From Streptomyces colonosanans (GTDB lineage: Bacteria; Actinomycetota; Actinomycetes; Streptomycetales; Streptomycetaceae): a stretch of 64,000 bases of DNA. The stretch lies in contig NZ_MLYP01000079.1 in NCBI RefSeq assembly GCF_001866645.1, positions 1 through 64,000 on the forward strand. Direction: 5' to 3'. The notes beneath the pieces are model-generated. The model was not told the origin of the DNA. It made no database searches and worked only from the letters and a program-made list of their open reading frames with translations. Made by a program: the position numbers and the translations under genes. Below, piece after piece: positions 24,536 through 32,307 of the stretch (the first letter of the stretch is position 1; every line of letters begins with the position of its first letter).

Positions 24536-25396
24536 GTGAATTTCCGCTCCCTCACTAGAGGCGACGGCGTGGTGATCGGAGCAGCGGTGTTGCTGTTCAT
24601 CGCGTCGTTCCTCGACCTCTCCGGCTGCGGCGCTTCCAGCGATATCTGCAGCCGGCTCAACCTGCCCAACTCCTGGGACAACCTCGGGCTCGGACTCGGC
24701 ACCTACATGGCCGGCGTCCTCGGTGGTGCGCTCGTCGTGATCTGCCGCCTGCAGCCCGCACCGCGCAAGGTCGTGGGTCTGGACCTGGGAGTGGTCGGCA
24801 CCACGCTGACCGTCTCGTCCGCCTGGGTGCTGCTGTGGACGCTCATCGACTTCAGCGATGCGGGATCCGGTCTGATCCTCGGCTTCATCGCCGCCCTGGC
24901 CCTGGCCGCCGCCGCCATCGCCACCCCCCTGGTGCCGACCCTGCAGGCCGCCCTTGTCTCGGCCGCCCCGAAGCCTCCCGCCCCCCAGCCCTACGGTGCG
25001 CAGCCGCAGGGCGGCTACGGCTACCCGGGCGCCCAGCAGCCCTTCGGCGGACAGCCGCAGCAGGGCCAGCAGCCGGGCGAACAGCCGCAGCAGAGCCAGC
25101 AGTTCGGCGGGCAGCCGCAGCAGCAGGGTCAGTCGTTCGGCGGGCAGCCGCAGCAGGAGCCGCAGTTCGGCGGGCAGCCGCAGCAGGCTCCCGCCGGGGA
25201 CTTCTCGCCGTTCTGGTTCGCCGTGCCGGTGCCGCGTCCGCTGTTCGCGGAGGACGGCTCGCCGACGCCGATCGCCGAACTCGCGCCGGGCACCTGGTAC
25301 CTGGCGGTCGAACAGCGCGGCACCAGCCTCGTGGCGCAGACGCAGGACGGCCGCCGTGGTGTGCTGCAGGACACGAGCGGCATCCAGCGCGGCTGA
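24536..25396 (+). CDS. Four-TM membrane protein with Gln/Pro/Gly repeat linker
   Basis: The 286-aa protein has four hydrophobic segments (13-140), then a low-complexity linker in which the GGQPQQ unit recurs about five times (170-225). It ends in a folded tail of 65 residues (GDFSPFWFAVPVPRPLF). The GTG 24536 start follows a weak ribosome site. Similar architecture (DUF5336-like) is common in Actinobacteria; function unknown, probably at the cell envelope. Confidence 0.75.
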   Translation: MNFRSLTRGDGVVIGAAVLLFIASFLDLSGCGASSDICSRLNLPNSWDNLGLGLGTYMAGVLGGALVVICRLQPAPRKVVGLDLGVVGTTLTVSSAWVLLWTLIDFSDAGSGLILGFIAALALAAAAIATPLVPTLQAALVSAAPKPPAPQPYGAQPQGGYGYPGAQQPFGGQPQQGQQPGEQPQQSQQFGGQPQQQGQSFGGQPQQEPQFGGQPQQAPAGDFSPFWFAVPVPRPLFAEDGSPTPIAELAPGTWYLAVEQRGTSLVAQTQDGRRGVLQDTSGIQRG

Positions 25397-25410
25397 CCGT
25401 CCCGCTCCGC

Positions 25411-25444
25411 AACGGCCCCTCGCCCTCCCGGGTGCGGGGCCGTT
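25411..25444. terminator. Hairpin terminator between convergent genes
   Basis: AACGGCCCC (25411-25419) pairs exactly with GGGGCCGTT (25436-25444). It lies between the rightward repeat-linker protein and the leftward lipoprotein. Confidence 0.75.
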
Positions 25445-25491
25445 GTCGTACGGTCCTGCCACACAACGGAACTGACGTAGCGTCACACACG

Positions 25492-26046
25492 TCAGCCCGA
25501 GGCGAGCTGCGCGGCCGACGGGACCCGGATCCTGATCCGGGCGCCCGCGCTGCTGCCCGCGCCCTTCACCTTGGCGATGATGTCGTTGATGGAGCGCATG
25601 GCCGACTCGTCGCCGTTGCGGAGCCTGGACGGAAGGTTCTTCAAGCCGTCGAGTCCCGTGGTGAGCGGGGCGAGGGCCTTGGCGAGCCTGGGGTCGCCCC
25701 GGGCGTTGCGCTGGACCGCCCTGAGCCGGTTGTACGCGAAGGTGCCCGCGCGGCCCGCCTGGGCGAGCGCGGCCTTCCGTCCCCTGACGCCCTCCTTGAA
25801 GCCGCCTTCCTTCCAGGGCTTCACGATCCACCGGTCGGCCGCCCCGGCGGCAAGTCCCGCGTTCGCCGCGAACCGGGCCCTGGCGAACTTCTGCCACTCG
25901 GCCGGGGTGGTCGGGGACGGCGTCGGGGCCACGATGTACGCGGCGGCCCCCTTCACGGCGCTGCTCCCGCCGCAGGCGGTGGCGCCGGCGGACAGGATGC
26001 AGGAGAGGGCGAGCGCCGGGACGAGGCGACGTATCGGCAGCGGCAC
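25492..26046 (-). CDS. Putative secreted lipoprotein
   Basis: GTG 26046 has GGAGG five bases upstream and gives a 184-aa product. Its N-terminus is a signal peptide ending in a lipobox-like GATAC at Cys 25. The mature part is basic and Ala-rich (QAGRAGTFAYNRLRAVQRNA) with no domain I recognise. The lipobox is imperfect (A-T-A-C), so a plain secreted protein is the alternative. Confidence 0.65.
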   Translation of the reverse strand: MPLPIRRLVPALALSCILSAGATACGGSSAVKGAAAYIVAPTPSPTTPAEWQKFARARFAANAGLAAGAADRWIVKPWKEGGFKEGVRGRKAALAQAGRAGTFAYNRLRAVQRNARGDPRLAKALAPLTTGLDGLKNLPSRLRNGDESAMRSINDIIAKVKGAGSSAGARIRIRVPSAAQLASG

Positions 26047-26219
26047 GGGATCCTCCGGTTCCGGGAAGGGCACGGTTCTCTCGCGGACGGGGAGAACGCG
26101 GCTCCACCGGCAGCCTCACCCGCCCCGCCCGCCCGCACCGCCCAGGCAGGGCCGTTCGGGTGACATCCCTCGCCCCTTGCCCTGGGAAGGGACAAGGGGC
26201 GCCCGCACCGGAACGTGCG

Positions 26220-26518
26220 CCAGTGCCGCGGCAGGCAATGTTCGCCCGTCAAGGAGCAGCGTCATGGGGGCACCTCCCGCTCTGGGTCCCCCCCGCTCAA
26301 GCGGAGCCGAGAGTGGGGGGAGAAGCCGAGAGTGGGGGAGCGTGCTCTGGGGGTCCCCCCTGCTCGAAGAGCTTGGGGGAGTGCCGGACGGAAGCCCTCG
26401 TACTGGACGTACTCGGGCTTTCGTCTGGCGCGGCGAGTGGGGGTCCCCCCTGCTCGAAGAACTTGGGGGAGTGTGCCGGGCGTCGCGACGGGGCGAACGT
26501 CGCCTGCCGCGGCACTAG
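26220..26518 (-). mobile_element. CTAG-bounded MITE-like repeat, copy 2
   Basis: This 299-bp copy has inverted ends: left CCAGTGCCGCGGCAGGCAAT, and right, reversed, CTAGTGCCGCGGCAGGCGAC. It shares the inner CCCTCGTACTGGACGTACTCGGG palindrome and several GGGGTCCCCCC...CTTGGGGGA modules with the copies at 48-283 and 45441-45677. It is longer than they are because that module is repeated three times. The right CTAG contains the TAG stop of the leftward gene beginning at 27585. Confidence 0.75.
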
Positions 26519-27585
26519 CCGCAGCAGTCCGGATCCAGGCCCGGAGGCAGGAGTTCGCCCCCGAAGACCGCGCAGGTCGGCTCGTCGCCACCGAGTGCCG
26601 CCACCGCCAGCAGGAGTGAACCCGCCGTCCAGGTGGTGAGTTCCCGGGGCCAGATCGCCTGGTCCTCGAAGACGTAGCCGGTCCAGTACAGACCGGTCTC
26701 CGCATCGCGCAGGTGCTGGATCGACTGGAGGATCTCCAGCGCGCGGTCGGACTCGCCCACCGCCCACAGCGCCAGGGCGAGTTCGGCCGACTCGCCGCCG
26801 GTCACCCATGGGTTGGGGACGACACAGCGCACACCGAGACCGGGCACCACGAAGCGGTCCCAGTCGGCCTCGATGCGCTCCTTCGCTTCACTGCCGGTGA
26901 GTGCGCCGCCGAGCACCGGGTAGTACCAGTCCATCGAGTAGCGGTCCTTGTCCAGGAACCGCTCGGGGTGCCGGCGTATCGCGTGCTGCAGCGCGCCCAC
27001 CGCCAACTCCCAGTCGGGCTGCGGCTCTTCGCGCTGCTCGGCGATGGCCAGCGCACAGCGCAGCGCGTGGTGGATCGAGGAGCAGCCGGTCAGCAGCGCG
27101 TCCGCTGTGTCCGTGCCGTCGTCCTCTCGTTTCCAGCCGATCTGCCCGCCGGCCTGCTGCAGGAGCAGCACGAACTCCACGGCCGCGTACACCGTCGGCC
27201 ACATCCGGTCCAGGAACGTGTCGTCACCGGTGGCCAGGTAGTGGTGCCACACCCCGACGGCCGCATAGGCCACGAAGTTGGTCTCGCGGCCGCGGTCGGT
27301 GACCTCCTCCGGGTTCCCGTCGGCGTACGCCGCGTACCACGAGCCGTCCTCGTTCTGGTGCCGTGCCAGCCAGTGGTACGCCCGCTCGGCCGCCGTGTGC
27401 TCCCCGGCCGCGTCCAGCGCCATGGCCGCCTCGACGTGGTCCCACGGGTCGAGGTGGTGCCCACGGAACCACGGTATGGCGCCGTCCTCCCGCTGTACGG
27501 CGAGGATCCCGCGAACGGTCGCGGCGGCCTGCTCGGCGGTGAGGACCCCGGGCAGCACGAGATGATCGGTCCGGGGGGTGGTCAC
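26515..27585 (-). CDS. Prenyltransferase-like alpha/alpha-toroid protein
   Basis: This 356-aa soluble protein is built of tandem helical repeats with QNEDGSWYAAY, HWLARHQ and IPWFRGHHLDPWDHVEAAMA, the pattern of six-hairpin glycosidases and prenyltransferases. GTG 27585 overlaps the methyltransferase stop. Its stop TAG lies inside the repeat that follows. It is third in an operon with a glycosyltransferase and a methyltransferase, so a role in making or trimming a glycan or glycolipid is more likely than prenyl transfer. Confidence 0.75.
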   Translation of the reverse strand: MTTPRTDHLVLPGVLTAEQAAATVRGILAVQREDGAIPWFRGHHLDPWDHVEAAMALDAAGEHTAAERAYHWLARHQNEDGSWYAAYADGNPEEVTDRGRETNFVAYAAVGVWHHYLATGDDTFLDRMWPTVYAAVEFVLLLQQAGGQIGWKREDDGTDTADALLTGCSSIHHALRCALAIAEQREEPQPDWELAVGALQHAIRRHPERFLDKDRYSMDWYYPVLGGALTGSEAKERIEADWDRFVVPGLGVRCVVPNPWVTGGESAELALALWAVGESDRALEILQSIQHLRDAETGLYWTGYVFEDQAIWPRELTTWTAGSLLLAVAALGGDEPTCAVFGGELLPPGLDPDCCG

Positions 27586-28325
27586 GCGGCGTCCGCCTCG
27601 GGGAGACGGGGCTGGTGGGGCTTGGTCGCGTACGCCACGAAGCTCTTGCCGATGAGCGGGTTCAGCGCCTGCTCGGCCACCCGGGTGGCGAGCGGCTTCT
27701 TCATGATGTCCCAGACCAGGAGCTTGTGGTACGCGCGCACCGGCAGCACCTTGTCGTTGTCGACGCCGAAGGCGCACTTCAGCCACCAGTACGGCGAGTG
27801 CAGCGCGTGCGCGTGGTGCGTGCCGTACGGCCGCAGCCCGGCCTCCCGCATCTTCGCCAGCAGTTCGTCCGCCTTGTAGATGCGGATGTGGCCGCCCTCG
27901 ACCTCGTGGTAGGCGTCGGACAAGGTCCAGCAGACCTTCTCGGGGCCGTAGCGCGGGACGGTGATGGCGATGCGACCGCCCGGCTTGAGCACACGGACCA
28001 TCTCGGCAAGGACACCCTTGTCGTCCGGGATGTGCTCCATGACCTCGGAGATGATCACCACGTCGAAGGAGTCGTCGGGGAAGGGCAGCGCGAGGGCGTC
28101 GCCCTCCATGGCGGTCGCGGTGGCGCCCGCCGGTGCCTCACCCGCCTCCTTCATCGCCGCGAACCACTTGGCGACCTCGCGGATCTCCTCGCCGTTCCGG
28201 TCGAGGGCCACGACCTGCGCACCGCGCCGGTAGCACTCGAACGCGTGCCGGCCGGCACCACAGCCGAGGTCCAGGACACGGTCGCCCGGGGCGAGCGGGA
28301 ACCGGGAGAAGTCGACGGTCAGCAC
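27582..28325 (-). CDS. Class I SAM-dependent methyltransferase
   Basis: This 247-aa Methyltransf_11-type enzyme has motif I VLDLGCGAGRHAFE, acidic LDRNGEEI, motif II DVVIISEVMEHIPD and LKPGGRIAITVPR. GTG 28325 overlaps the glycosyltransferase 3' end by 7 bases. It probably methylates a product of the adjacent glycosyltransferase; the substrate is not determinable here. Confidence 0.85.
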   Translation of the reverse strand: MLTVDFSRFPLAPGDRVLDLGCGAGRHAFECYRRGAQVVALDRNGEEIREVAKWFAAMKEAGEAPAGATATAMEGDALALPFPDDSFDVVIISEVMEHIPDDKGVLAEMVRVLKPGGRIAITVPRYGPEKVCWTLSDAYHEVEGGHIRIYKADELLAKMREAGLRPYGTHHAHALHSPYWWLKCAFGVDNDKVLPVRAYHKLLVWDIMKKPLATRVAEQALNPLIGKSFVAYATKPHQPRLPEADAA

Positions 28326-29809
28326 GTGGCCCTGCTTTCGGGATCGGGGACGACGATTTCTTCGGCGGCGACTGCTTCGTGGTCCGCGGGTGCGGCACTT
28401 ACCGGGGCCGTGGCGGGGGTCCCTCCGGAAGGGCGGAGCCGGGCGCGGGCACCGGTGCCCGCCGTGGAGCCGGCGACCGCCTCCCGGTACCGGGCCACCG
28501 TTCCCTCGGCGGCGCGGGCCCACGTGAAGTGGCGCAGCACCCGCTCCCGCCCGGCCGCACCGAGCCGTACCCGCAGCTCCGGGTCGCCCAGCAGCCGGCT
28601 CAACCCGGCGGCCAGCGCCCCGGCGTCGCCCGGCGGCACCGCCAGGCAGGTCTCGCCGTCCGGCCCGGCCACCTCCGGTATGGCACCGCCGGTCGTGGCC
28701 ACCAGCGGCGTACCGGTCGCCATCGCCTCCGCCGCAGGCAGTGAGAACCCCTCGTACAGCGACGGCACGCACGCCACCTCGGCCGAGCGCACCAGATCGA
28801 CCAGCTCCGCGTCGGAGATGCCCTTGACGAACTCGACGGCGCCTTCCAGCCCGTACCGCTCCATCGCCTGCGCGACCGGGCCTTCCTGCGGCCGCTTGCC
28901 GACGACGACGAGATGCGCCCCGGGGTGCTCGGTCCGTACCTTCGCGAGCGCCTCGATCAGGTACACCAGGCCCTTGAGCGGTACGTCCGCGCTGGACGTC
29001 GTCACGATCCGGCCCGGCACCTGAGGCACCGACGGGTCCGGCGAGAAGAGGCCGGTGTCGGCGCCGATGTGCACCACATGGACACGGTTCTGGGAGACAC
29101 CCAGGTGATCCACGATCTCCTGGCGGGACGACCCCGAGACGGTGAGGACCGACGGCAGCCGGCGCGCCACCCGCTTCTGCATGCGCGTGAACGCGTACCA
29201 GCGCCGTACGGACGCCCGCCGCTGCCAGTTCTGAGCCGCGTCAAGCTCCAACTGCCGGTCCACGGTGATGGGGTGGTGGATGGTGGTCACCAGCGGTGCA
29301 CCGACATCGCCCAACAGGCCGTATCCGAGCGTCTGGTTGTCGTGCACGATGTCGAAGTCGCCGCGACGGGCGCGCAGATGACGGCGGGCGCGCAGCGAGA
29401 ACGTCAGCGGCTCGGGGAAACCTCCGGTCCACATCGTGGCGACCTCGAGGGTGTCGATCCAGTCCCGGTACTCCTCGCGCCCAGGGGTGCGAAAGGGGTC
29501 GGGCTGGCGGTACAGGTCGAGGCTGGGCAGCTCGGTGAGGGACAGCCCCTCCAGGTCCTCACCCTCGTCGAGCACCGGGTACGGCTGCGCGCCGATGACC
29601 TCGACGCGGTGGCCGAGCCGGACCAGCTCGCGCGAGAGGTGCCGTACGTACACACCCTGACCGCCGCAGAAGGGGTTTCCCTTGTAGGTGAGGAGCGCGA
29701 TGCGCAACGGGCGGACTCCCCCGAGTTCCCGGCCTCGCTCGAACAGGGAGGGACCCCCACCGGCGGCCTGGCCCTCCTGGGGACCCGCCTCACTGCCCTC
29801 AGCGGTCAC
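28319..29809 (-). CDS. Glycosyltransferase family 4 protein
   Basis: This 496-aa GT-B enzyme has an N-terminal acceptor domain (RPLRIALLTYKGNPFCGGQG, residues 33-52) and a C-terminal donor domain with EX7E-type CVPSLYEGFSLPAAEAMA. GTG 29809 follows GAAGGGG. Residues 18-32 (GGPSLFERGRELGGV) are encoded by a common Streptomyces hairpin repeat at 29715-29760, so the native start may once have been further in. First gene of the three-gene operon, divergent from the KstR-like regulator. Confidence 0.85.
   Translation of the reverse strand: MTAEGSEAGPQEGQAAGGGPSLFERGRELGGVRPLRIALLTYKGNPFCGGQGVYVRHLSRELVRLGHRVEVIGAQPYPVLDEGEDLEGLSLTELPSLDLYRQPDPFRTPGREEYRDWIDTLEVATMWTGGFPEPLTFSLRARRHLRARRGDFDIVHDNQTLGYGLLGDVGAPLVTTIHHPITVDRQLELDAAQNWQRRASVRRWYAFTRMQKRVARRLPSVLTVSGSSRQEIVDHLGVSQNRVHVVHIGADTGLFSPDPSVPQVPGRIVTTSSADVPLKGLVYLIEALAKVRTEHPGAHLVVVGKRPQEGPVAQAMERYGLEGAVEFVKGISDAELVDLVRSAEVACVPSLYEGFSLPAAEAMATGTPLVATTGGAIPEVAGPDGETCLAVPPGDAGALAAGLSRLLGDPELRVRLGAAGRERVLRHFTWARAAEGTVARYREAVAGSTAGTGARARLRPSGGTPATAPVSAAPADHEAVAAEEIVVPDPESRATC
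29715..29760. repeat. Common hairpin repeat inside the 5' end of the glycosyltransferase
   Basis: ACTCCCCCGAGTTCCCGG, then CTCGCTCGAACAGGGAGGGA, then CCCCC form the same palindromic module as at 12592-12632. Here it is translated as part of the N-terminal extension of the glycosyltransferase. Confidence 0.7.
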
Positions 29810-29862
29810 TCTCGGCCCCTTCTCCCTGCCGTTCCCGCGAGATTACGCCGGGACGATAATCT

Positions 29863-29876
29863 AGAACAAGTTTCAG
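29863..29876. promoter_or_regulatory. KstR-type operator
   Basis: TAGAACAAGTTTCA fits the KstR consensus TNNAACNNGTTNNA at every fixed position. It lies between the divergent glycosyltransferase and KstR-like regulator genes, so it likely mediates autoregulation and could also control the glycosyltransferase operon. Confidence 0.7.
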
Positions 29877-30023
29877 ACTTGATCGTTCAGAGGCTCCGAA
29901 TCTACCGGCAGGTAAGGGAACCACGAGCGGGGGATCGGGTGATTCGCGCCACGGAGCAGGCCCCTGCCATGCTGTCTGATCATTCACCCTCACCGACCGT
30001 CACGGAACAACGGAACGGGACCC

Positions 30024-30668
30024 ATGCCTGCGGAAGCCAAGGCGCCAGCCAGTACCGCGAGGGCGGCGGGGCAGCCGGCCTCGCCCCCGCTCACCGAGCG
30101 CCAGGAGGCGCGCCGCCGCCGGATCCTGCACGCGAGCGCGCAACTGGCCGGCCGGGGCGGTTTCGACGCGGTGCAGATGCGCGAGGTCGCCGAGTCCTCG
30201 CAGGTCGCCCTGGGCACGCTGTACCGCTACTTCCCGTCGAAGGTGCACCTTCTGGTCGCGACGATGCAGGACCAGCTGGAGCACATGCACGACACCCTCA
30301 GGAAGAAGCCGCCGGCGGGACAGACGGCGGCGGAGCGGGTGGCGGAGACCTTGATGCGGGCCTTCCGCGCACTGCAGCGCGAGCCGCAGCTGGCCGATGC
30401 CATGGTCCGCGCCCTGACCTTCGCGGACCGCAGCGTCTCCCCCGAGGTGGACCAGGTCTCCCGCCAGACCACGACGATCATCCTGGACGCGATGGGCCTG
30501 GAGGATCCGACCCCGGACCAGCTGTCGGCGGTCCGCGTGATCGAGCACACCTGGCACTCGGCCCTGATCACCTGGCTCTCCGGGCGCGCCTCCATCGCCC
30601 AGGTCAAGGTCGACCTCGAGACGGTGTGCCGACTGATCGACCTGACGGGGCCGCGAGAGCGGGACTAG
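30024..30668 (+). CDS. kstR: KstR-like TetR-family repressor
   Basis: This 214-aa protein resembles mycobacterial KstR along its length. Its helix-turn-helix region reads RRILHASAQLAGRGGFDAVQ then REVAESSQVALGTLYRYFPS KVHLLVA, and later VRALTFADRS, EVDQVS and WHSALITWLSGRAS correspond to KstR segments. KstR represses cholesterol and lipid catabolism and is released by a 3-oxo-cholestenoyl-CoA. A matching box lies 148 bases upstream and another before the MaoC hydratase. In Streptomyces the ligand may be another sterol or acyl-CoA. Confidence 0.8.
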   Translation: MPAEAKAPASTARAAGQPASPPLTERQEARRRRILHASAQLAGRGGFDAVQMREVAESSQVALGTLYRYFPSKVHLLVATMQDQLEHMHDTLRKKPPAGQTAAERVAETLMRAFRALQREPQLADAMVRALTFADRSVSPEVDQVSRQTTTIILDAMGLEDPTPDQLSAVRVIEHTWHSALITWLSGRASIAQVKVDLETVCRLIDLTGPRERD

Positions 30669-30964
30669 ACGGGGCCGGACAGGACCCGTCGGCGCCGTGC
30701 GGGCACAAAAATGACCTACGAGACGGGTTTGGGTGACCTTCTGGTCTTTCGACCTTCCAGCCCCTCGGCCGACCTTTGTCGGCCCCAGCGGAAACCGAAG
30801 TTTCACGCTAAAGTCGGCACTTTCCGGTCAAGTTTCCTTGCTCGCCTCGTAGGCGAATTTCAGGATATCTCTCCCGTTGCAGGATAGAAACCCCCTGTTT
30901 CATGATTTTTTGGACACTTCCGGCAGAAGCCCCGGTCATCAGTGGGCACTGAAGCGGGCCGGAG
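30669..30964. other. AT-richer intergenic island with iterated GACCTT words
   Basis: This 296-bp gap is unusually AT-rich for the region. TGACCT or CGACCTT occurs four times between 30711 and 30776, followed by a perfect GGCCGAC-CTTT-GTCGGCC hairpin (30767-30784). Further on there are T-rich runs near 30905. No ORF or known riboswitch is recognisable. It may hold a terminator for the KstR-like gene and a small RNA or foreign DNA remnant. Confidence 0.35.
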
Positions 30965-31135
30965 TCAGTCCTGGCCCGCGGAGCGGTGACTCAGCAGATC
31001 CCCGGGCCGACAGTCCAGCACTTCACAGAGCCGTGTGAGGGTCGTGAAGCGGATCGCCTCGGCTCGCCCGTTCTTGAGAATCGAAAGATTCACATGGGTG
31101 ACGCCGACTCGGGCCCCAAGTTCGGCAAGCGTCAT
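30965..31135 (-). CDS. YozG-like XRE/Cro regulator, probably frameshifted at its 5' end
   Basis: The 56-aa frame from ATG 31135 encodes a small helix-turn-helix protein (MTLAELGARVGVTHVNLSIL then RAEAIRFTTLTRLCEVLDCR PGDLL). Homologues begin about 23 residues earlier. Those residues are present in another frame: ATG 31203 encodes MAAEAEESHAIQVHLDRLLE ERG and stops in the overlapping TGA at 31132-31134. One missing base explains this. GGAGGAG before ATG 31135 could still allow the short form to be made. Confidence 0.65.
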   Translation of the reverse strand: MTLAELGARVGVTHVNLSILKNGRAEAIRFTTLTRLCEVLDCRPGDLLSHRSAGQD

Positions 31136-31203
31136 CCCCGCTCCTCCAGCAACCGGTCGAGGTGCACCTGGATGGCGTGGCTTTCCTCTGCTTCGGCTGC
31201 CAT
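31136..31203 (-). pseudogene. Out-of-frame N-terminus of the XRE regulator
   Basis: ATG 31203 begins the N-terminal helix expected of YozG-type regulators and runs to ...EERG before meeting TGA at 31132-31134. Deletion of a single G in the GCGGGGATGACG region would account for the break. It overlaps the DUF2975 stop (TGATG), the usual arrangement of this two-gene module. Confidence 0.55.
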
Positions 31204-31260
31204 CAGACCGTCCCGTCGAGGTCTTCACGCATGGCGAAGCCGACTCGCATGACTCTGACC
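31201..31260 (-). pseudogene. C-terminal stub of a DUF2975 membrane protein
   Basis: The codons before TGA 31201-31203 read MRVGFAMREDLDGTV. The MREDL(D/E)GTV ending is the hallmark C-terminus of DUF2975 proteins that sit directly upstream of YozG-type regulators. The membrane-spanning body is missing; further upstream the sequence runs into the 3' end region of the phosphotransferase gene. A deletion has removed nearly the whole gene. Confidence 0.55.
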
Positions 31261-31321
31261 GGCCGTGTCCGTGCGCCGCCCGCCTTCGTCCTGCGGGCGG
31301 ACGAGGGAAGTGCGACGGGGA

Positions 31322-31987
31322 TCAGAGCAGCGCTCGTATCAAGTCCTCTGCTTCCCCAAGGACTTCGACCTCCCGCCCTGTCATGGTCGGGTTCGCCGCA
31401 CGCCGGGCGCGCGCCTTGGCCAGGCCCGCCTCCGTGAGGGCCGACGCCCCCTCCTGCCCCGCGAGCATCGCGGCCAGCAGCTCGCGTACGCCCGCCACCT
31501 GGGGTTCGCCGAGCAGAGCGACCTGGGCGAGGATCACCGCGGACATGCCCCAGTCGAGGCCGGGCGAGCCCTCCTCGGCGGTGGCCCAGTCGATGACCTT
31601 CGGACCGTCGGCGGTCATGATCACGTTCAGCGGGTGCAGATCGAGGTGGAGGACGCTGACGGCCGGGTCGGCGAAGCGGCGGGCGGGCAGCGCGTGCAGG
31701 TCGCGCAGCAGCCGCGCGAGCATCGCCCCGCCCTCCTGCGGGCTGAGCCGCCCCTCCAGGAGCGCCTCCCCCATCGTCGGGCCCGTCAGCCGCTCCATGA
31801 CGAGGTCGCTGCGCGTCGCGGACCGTACGCCGGGGACCGGATAGCCGTGGCCCCGGACGTGGTCCATCACCACCGCCTCGGCGGCCGCGTCACCGTACGG
31901 GTCCCGGTAGCGCCGCAGCACCCACGTCCCGTCGATCTCGTACACATCGGCCATGCGCCCGGACCCGAGCAATCTCCCCGTTGTCAT
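31322..31987 (-). CDS. Aminoglycoside phosphotransferase-like kinase
   Basis: This 221-aa protein has a kinase-like fold: an N-lobe GRLLGSGRMADVYEIDGTWVLRRY (Lys replaced by Arg), catalytic loop LHLDLHPLNVIM and DFG-equivalent KVIDWATAEEG. It is shorter than classical APH enzymes. The start ATG 31987 has a TACGAT -10 box seven bases upstream, so the mRNA looks leaderless. The substrate is unknown. Confidence 0.75.
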   Translation of the reverse strand: MTTGRLLGSGRMADVYEIDGTWVLRRYRDPYGDAAAEAVVMDHVRGHGYPVPGVRSATRSDLVMERLTGPTMGEALLEGRLSPQEGGAMLARLLRDLHALPARRFADPAVSVLHLDLHPLNVIMTADGPKVIDWATAEEGSPGLDWGMSAVILAQVALLGEPQVAGVRELLAAMLAGQEGASALTEAGLAKARARRAANPTMTGREVEVLGEAEDLIRALL

Positions 31988-32065
31988 GACCGGATCGTAT
32001 CTGCGCCAGTACGCATGGGGCCCGTCCCGCACAGGCGGCTCCTGGATGCGTCCGTACGGGCCGGT

Positions 32066-32178
32066 AGAGTGTGCGCGTCGTCATCACACCTGAACGAGGG
32101 GAAGCCGGTGCAATTCCGGCGCTGACCCGCAACCGTGTGCCGCCTCACGGCGGTGAGCCGGATCGCCTCGCACAGGAC
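32066..32178 (+). promoter_or_regulatory. Cobalamin riboswitch
   Basis: The conserved cobalamin-riboswitch core is plain: GGGGAAGCCGGTGCAATTCC then GGCGCTGACCCGCAACCGTG (32099-32137). The outer P1 stem can form from TGTGCG (32071) and CGCACA near 32169. Downstream to about 32300, GC-rich inverted repeats (CCACCGGCAGCCCGCCGGCGG) may act as the expression platform. It precedes an exported protein plus a complete ECF transporter, so the operon should be shut off when B12 is plentiful. Confidence 0.9.
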
Positions 32179-32307
32179 ATGACCGGCTCATGCCACCGGC
32201 AGCCCGCCGGCGGCAGGCACCGTCGAGGCATGCGGGGCCGGAGCCGCCCGGTTGCCACCGTGTGCCCGTGCGCCCCGGCCTCCCACAGGGAGAGGCATCC
32301 GCCGATC

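Noticed and set aside
26515-27585. Terpene or hopanoid biosynthesis role for the toroid protein
   Set aside because: No DxDD or prenyl-synthase motif is visible and the neighbours are a glycosyltransferase and a methyltransferase.
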